Position numbers and translations under genes: made by a program. Below the pieces are notes generated by a model. It did no database searches, was not told where the DNA came from, and saw only the letters and a program-made list of their open reading frames with translations. Source: Candidatus Riflebacteria bacterium HGW-Riflebacteria-1 (GTDB taxonomy: Bacteria > Muiribacteriota > Ozemobacteria > Ozemobacterales > Ozemobacteraceae). Taken from it: a stretch of DNA of 64,000 bases. The stretch spans positions 186,001 to 250,000 of the forward strand of contig PGYB01000003.1 of assembly GCA_002839445.1 (NCBI GenBank), in the 5' to 3' direction. Below, piece by piece: positions 61,178 to 64,000 of this stretch (position 1 is the first letter of the stretch; each line of letters begins with the position of its first letter).

Positions 61178-61626
61178 TGCCACGCATATACATTGGCGCC
61201 GATCACGGCGGATTCCCATACAAAGAAGAATTGAAGAAATACCTGACAGGCAAAGGCCTGGTTATCGAAGATATGGGTGCCTACTCTGAGTCGCCGGTCG
61301 ATTACCCCGACATCGCGTATCTCGTTGCCGCATCGGTAGCCAAGAACCCGCTCAGCGTCGGAATAGTAATTGATGGCGCTGGAATCGGCTCATGCATGGC
61401 CGCTAACAAGGTACCCGGCATTCGTGCCGCCTGTTGTAATGATCTTTACGCAGCGCGCAACAGTCGCGAGCATAATCACGCCAATGTTTTAACCCTTGGC
61501 AGCATGGTTATCGGCACGGGTTACATGAAACAGATCGTTGATCTCTGGCTCGAAACCGCGCCGGCTCCCGGTCGTCACGCCAATCGTGTCGCCAAGATCA
61601 TGCAGCTCGAACGCCTGACTGCGTAA
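61177..61626 (+). CDS. RpiB/LacAB-family sugar-phosphate isomerase, BMC-associated form
   Basis: The 149-residue protein belongs to the RpiB family, which interconverts ribose 5-phosphate and ribulose 5-phosphate. It starts PRIYIGADHGGFPYKEELKK, with the substrate-binding DHGG intact, and contains DGAGIGSCMAANKVPGIRAA and ARNSREHNHANVLTLG. The catalytic Cys, normally in CGTGIG, is replaced by Asp (DGAGIG), although a Cys lies five residues further. Either another residue takes over or the substrate differs. Its place in the BMC operon, with deoB next, points to pentose phosphate use. One-base overlap with pduT. Confidence 0.9.
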   Translation: MPRIYIGADHGGFPYKEELKKYLTGKGLVIEDMGAYSESPVDYPDIAYLVAASVAKNPLSVGIVIDGAGIGSCMAANKVPGIRAACCNDLYAARNSREHNHANVLTLGSMVIGTGYMKQIVDLWLETAPAPGRHANRVAKIMQLERLTA

Positions 61627-61656
61627 CATCCCATAAAATTAACCATCGTATTTTTT

Positions 61657-61742
61657 GTAGGGGTTCAGCCCCGGTGAGCACTGCGGGATAGGTGGCTCTA
61701 ATAGCCAAAGGCCATAAGAGCTACCGAATGTTGAACCCCTAC
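61657..61742. repeat. 86-bp repeat element with 11-bp inverted ends
   Basis: GTAGGGGTTCA (61657-61667) and its reverse complement TGAACCCCTAC (61732-61742) bound this element, the same arms as the palindrome at 59224. The inside contains an imperfect hairpin (GCTCTAATAGCC, then GGCCATAAGAGC). It may be a small non-autonomous element or a REP-like unit. Confidence 0.7.
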
Positions 61743-61977
61743 GCAATGTGCCGCTGCTATCATGATTTAATTGTATTTGATTATAGCCTCGTTAAATTGT
61801 ATATTTTTGGTAGCAATTAACAACTCGTTGAAACTGAGTAGTTTGTGCTTTGTGAATGGGTAGTCGAAGTCGCATATCGATTACGACGCGCAGAATGCGC
61901 TAGTGCCAGGGCACCTGAGGGCAGGCTGCTCTTATGGCTTCAGCCGTTAGAGAGCCTATCCCGAAGTGCTCCCCGGG
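61669..61977. repeat. Imperfect inverted repeat of about 50 bp
   Basis: The segment 61669-61721 is nearly the reverse complement of 61928-61977 (shared blocks GCTCTTATGGC, TTAGAG, CCTATCCCG, AGTGCTC and CCGGG), with a few mismatches and gaps. Transcribed together, the arms would form a long stem across the pre-deoB gap. Confidence 0.7.
61777..61805 (+). promoter_or_regulatory. Candidate internal promoter for deoB
   Basis: TTGATT (61777-61782) and TATATT (61800-61805) are 17 bases apart. It would make deoB expressible apart from the shell genes, with a leader of about 240 bases that contains one arm of the inverted repeat. Confidence 0.45.
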
Positions 61978-62050
61978 TCAGCGCGCCCAGATGCGATTAC
62001 GATTACGAGCACGAGCACGAAAAGAAATGAAGACATAAAGGAAAGAAAAT

Positions 62051-63196
62051 ATGCGAGCGATATGTATAGTAGTAGACAGCGCCGGCATCGCGCCGATGCC
62101 TGATCAGCACGAATACGGCGATATTGGTGCCGCCACTATCCCCAACATAGCGAAAGCCTGCGGCGGCATTGACCTGCCGACCATGCAAAACATGGGACTG
62201 GGCAACATTACCGAAATCGAAGGCGTGCCACCAGCAGCATTTCCCAGTGCCTCTTTCGGCATGATGTATGAACTTTCGCCAGGCAAGGATACCACCACCG
62301 GTCATTGGGAAATGATGGGCGCGAAGATCGATTTCGCGTTTCCGGTTTTTCCTGAAGGTTTCCCGAAAGATTTCATCGCAAAATACGAAGCAGCGATCGG
62401 TCGGCAGACTCTCGCCAACTACGCAGCTTCTGGCACCGAGATTATTAACGAACTTGGTGATGAGCATGTTAAGACCGGGAAACCGATAGTTTATACCTCA
62501 GCAGACTCGGTGTTTCAGGTCGCGGCGCATGAGGAAGTAATTCCTGTGCCCGAGCTCTATCGCATCTGCCAGATTGCACGTGACATGCTGCAACCGCCCG
62601 ATCTCGGTGCCGCACGCGTTATCGCCCGCCCTTTCCTCGGCGCCTCGGGCAATTATGCCCGCACAGCCAACCGTCACGACTTTAGTCTGACTCCGTCAGA
62701 AACACTTCTTGACGTGCTCAAGGCCAAAGACATCACGACCTATGGCATCGGCAAGATTTATGACATCTTTGCCGGTCAGGGCGTTAAGCCGCATGTCACC
62801 ACCAAAAGCAACGAAGATGGCATGCAGAAGACGCTTGAGGCACTCGATAATATCAAGTCCGGGCTGATCTTCACCAATCTTGTCGATACCGATATGAAAT
62901 ACGGACACCGCCGCGATGTGCATGGATACAAAGCATCGCTGATGGAATTCGACACCTGGCTTGCTGAATTCATCAACAAACTCGAAGATGATGACCTGCT
63001 CATCATCACCGCCGACCACGGCTGCGACCCGACCTACAAAGGCTCAGACCACACCCGCGAAGCCGTGCCAATGCTGGTTTATCAGCGCGGCCGCACCGGC
63101 AAGGATCTTGGTATCCGCCAGGGCTTCTGGGATGTAGCAGCCACCATCGCCGCTCACCTCGGCGTCGATTACAAAAACGGCACCTCAGCACTGTAA
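62051..63196 (+). CDS. deoB: Phosphopentomutase DeoB
   Basis: The 381-residue alkaline-phosphatase-superfamily enzyme interconverts (deoxy)ribose 1-phosphate and 5-phosphate. Metal ligands are in IVVDSAGIAPMPD and ITADHGCDPTYKGSDHTRE, and the phosphorylated Thr is in GKDTTTGHWEMMG. The N-terminal PDxxx(F/Y)GD region is close to the usual form. ATG start after AAAGGAAAG. As the last gene of the BMC locus it would supply 5-phosphates to an aldolase, turning nucleoside sugars into compartment substrate. A long terminator follows. Confidence 0.96.
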   Translation: MRAICIVVDSAGIAPMPDQHEYGDIGAATIPNIAKACGGIDLPTMQNMGLGNITEIEGVPPAAFPSASFGMMYELSPGKDTTTGHWEMMGAKIDFAFPVFPEGFPKDFIAKYEAAIGRQTLANYAASGTEIINELGDEHVKTGKPIVYTSADSVFQVAAHEEVIPVPELYRICQIARDMLQPPDLGAARVIARPFLGASGNYARTANRHDFSLTPSETLLDVLKAKDITTYGIGKIYDIFAGQGVKPHVTTKSNEDGMQKTLEALDNIKSGLIFTNLVDTDMKYGHRRDVHGYKASLMEFDTWLAEFINKLEDDDLLIITADHGCDPTYKGSDHTREAVPMLVYQRGRTGKDLGIRQGFWDVAATIAAHLGVDYKNGTSAL

Positions 63197-63211
63197 GTTG
63201 ATATCGACCAG

Positions 63212-63255
63212 AAACAAAGCCAGCCAGCGACACAGGTCGCTGGCTGGCTTTGTTT
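63212..63255. terminator. Bidirectional terminator after deoB
   Basis: A perfect 20-bp stem (63212-63231 with 63236-63255) encloses the four-base loop ACAG. Its ends are A-rich and T-rich, so it can end deoB on the plus strand and the partial minus-strand gene on the other. Confidence 0.93.
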
Positions 63256-63266
63256 ATACTGTTTTG

Positions 63267-64000
63267 TCAGTTGGTCGGTCGCTTTGCATTTACGCCTATT
63301 GCAAGCGCTCTGCCAAGGGAGTCTATATCCGGACTGATTAAAATTCCATCTTCATTCGACAGAGGGAACGATCCGGAAGCGCTTCCAGAAACGGTAACAG
63401 TGTAGAATAATTCGTAACCAACTGCCACATCGTTGAAAATAACTTCTACCGGGCTGTTCACTGGAGCAGACCGACCATCTATAAGGGGAGCTGAGCCATC
63501 GCTGGGGAAGCTCAAAAATTCCGTGGTATTGCGGGGCAGGTTGATCATACCATTGACCCAGTTATTTGTCTGAAGATCTTCACCAGCAACAATGAGAACG
63601 ACGTCACGTCGCAGCATGTTATTGAACATGCCAGCCCTGCTTAGGTTAGCAACGTTTGGATCATATGTAAACTTGCCCTGGAAGGGAGAATTTGCTGCTG
63701 GAGTATTGTTCATCAGACCATCTAACGCGGAGTTATCATACAGAAAGTCGATATCAAGACGGTAATTGCCCTGGTCACCCTCAGCAAGGCTGCTGTTGGT
63801 AATTGACACTACTTCGTCCTTATAACCGCGAACCTGAATTCTCAAATCAACGGGCATCGACAAAGCCGGTATTTTAACCAGTGCCGGCAGCGTTCCTGCT
63901 GCGCCTGGGTTTTCAATAGTATGAGTGGCAATTACCTGCGGTGGCCTTGAACCTACTGATGGCGTCTCAGCGTAGACGTTTACATGTGTTTGTGCAATTG
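63267..64000 (-). CDS. Beta-rich, probably extracellular protein, N-terminus outside window
   Basis: The frame is open from the stop at 63267 to the window edge, giving the last 243 residues. In-frame ATG and TTG codons at 63857-63863 are internal, because coding sequence continues upstream (THVNVYAETPSVGSRPPQV). It is rich in Val, Asn, Pro and Ser, with beta-strand patterns (YRLDIDFLYDNSALDG, VEVIFNDVAVGYELFYTVTV) suggesting Ig-like or cohesin-like extracellular domains. Cohesin-type domains have a similar strand order, but the match is not secure. No Cys is visible. It is convergent with deoB and shares its terminator. Confidence 0.65.
   Translation of the reverse strand, partial: IAQTHVNVYAETPSVGSRPPQVIATHTIENPGAAGTLPALVKIPALSMPVDLRIQVRGYKDEVVSITNSSLAEGDQGNYRLDIDFLYDNSALDGLMNNTPAANSPFQGKFTYDPNVANLSRAGMFNNMLRRDVVLIVAGEDLQTNNWVNGMINLPRNTTEFLSFPSDGSAPLIDGRSAPVNSPVEVIFNDVAVGYELFYTVTVSGSASGSFPLSNEDGILISPDIDSLGRALAIGVNAKRPTN

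Larger units (their letters stand above)
61627..62050. other. Gene-free stretch with inverted repeats and a promoter
   Basis: A 61-codon frame at 61845-62030 is not credible. The stretch contains a repeat element (61657-61742), a second inverted copy of its inside (about 61928-61977), a candidate promoter (61777-61805) and a short CGATTA/GAGCAC direct-repeat tract (61994-62019). The right end carries AAAGGAAAG as the ribosome-binding site of deoB. Confidence 0.6.

Noticed and set aside
61845..62030. 61-residue plus-strand frame before deoB
   Set aside because: It spans one arm of the inverted repeat and the CGATTA/GAGCAC tract and ends in a biased tail; no ribosome-binding site.
1..64000. 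CRISPR arrays, insertion sequences, prophage or rRNA genes
   Set aside because: No regularly spaced repeats, transposase, integrase, phage structural gene or rRNA signature was seen on either strand.

Overview
The window looks like chromosomal core sequence from an uncultured, probably anaerobic, diderm bacterium. Evidence for an outer membrane is a LolA-like protein, a SurA/PpiC-type chaperone, two lipoproteins with clear lipoboxes and many signal peptides. Base composition is close to balanced, and TTG starts preceded by good Shine-Dalgarno sites are frequent. RNase Y next to a YmdB-type phosphodiesterase, a YvyF-like flagellar protein, many TPR proteins and repeated CxxC zinc ribbons recall lineages such as Candidatus Riflebacteria. 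That placement is a guess from gene style only.

Layout. 1-16591 (minus strand): a partial secreted protein, a secreted TPR protein, a small exported protein, a membrane class III nucleotide cyclase with a GAF domain, a membrane TPR protein, a DUF3006 miniprotein, and thrS, tyrS and valS packed together, followed by a coiled-coil/zinc-ribbon protein and the YvyF-like protein. 16848-19262 (plus): a secreted Ser/Gly-rich protein. 19267-27020: birA-surE (minus) facing ptsI, a DUF192 lipoprotein, an O-antigen-ligase-like TPR protein and a histidine kinase (plus). 27039-37225 (minus): an NtrC-type response regulator with its kinase, a DegS-type kinase, a TM2/TPR protein, a degenerate nuclease-like protein, a LolA-like protein and a Cys-rich unknown. 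37336-47937: a thioredoxin, ymdB-rny, a parvulin chaperone, a fibronectin type III lipoprotein, pgeF, a TPR protein and pyk. 48043-54808: a YkgJ-like protein, a GNAT-like protein, an exported zinc-ribbon/TPR protein, an orphan sigma-54 activator, an M55 D-aminopeptidase and uvrB.

54809-55350 holds a probable structured non-coding RNA that ends in a strong terminator, then the promoter of the most interesting part of the window. 55351-63196 (plus) is a bacterial microcompartment (BMC) locus: a triosephosphate-isomerase-like protein lacking key active-site residues, PduL, BMC-H, BMC-P, a CoA-acylating aldehyde dehydrogenase, PduS, PduT, an RpiB-family isomerase without the usual catalytic Cys, and phosphopentomutase DeoB. 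This fits the sugar-phosphate-utilising (SPU) type. DeoB would make deoxyribose 5-phosphate (or ribose 5-phosphate), an aldolase not found here would release acetaldehyde, the dehydrogenase and PduL would convert that to acetyl-CoA and acetyl phosphate, and PduS/PduT would pass electrons through the shell. Two intergenic gaps inside the operon carry related palindromic repeats and possible secondary promoters. A 20-bp terminator separates deoB from a partial minus-strand gene that leaves the window.

Several genes without a Shine-Dalgarno site have a promoter-like -10 box 6-7 bases before the start codon, suggesting leaderless transcripts.
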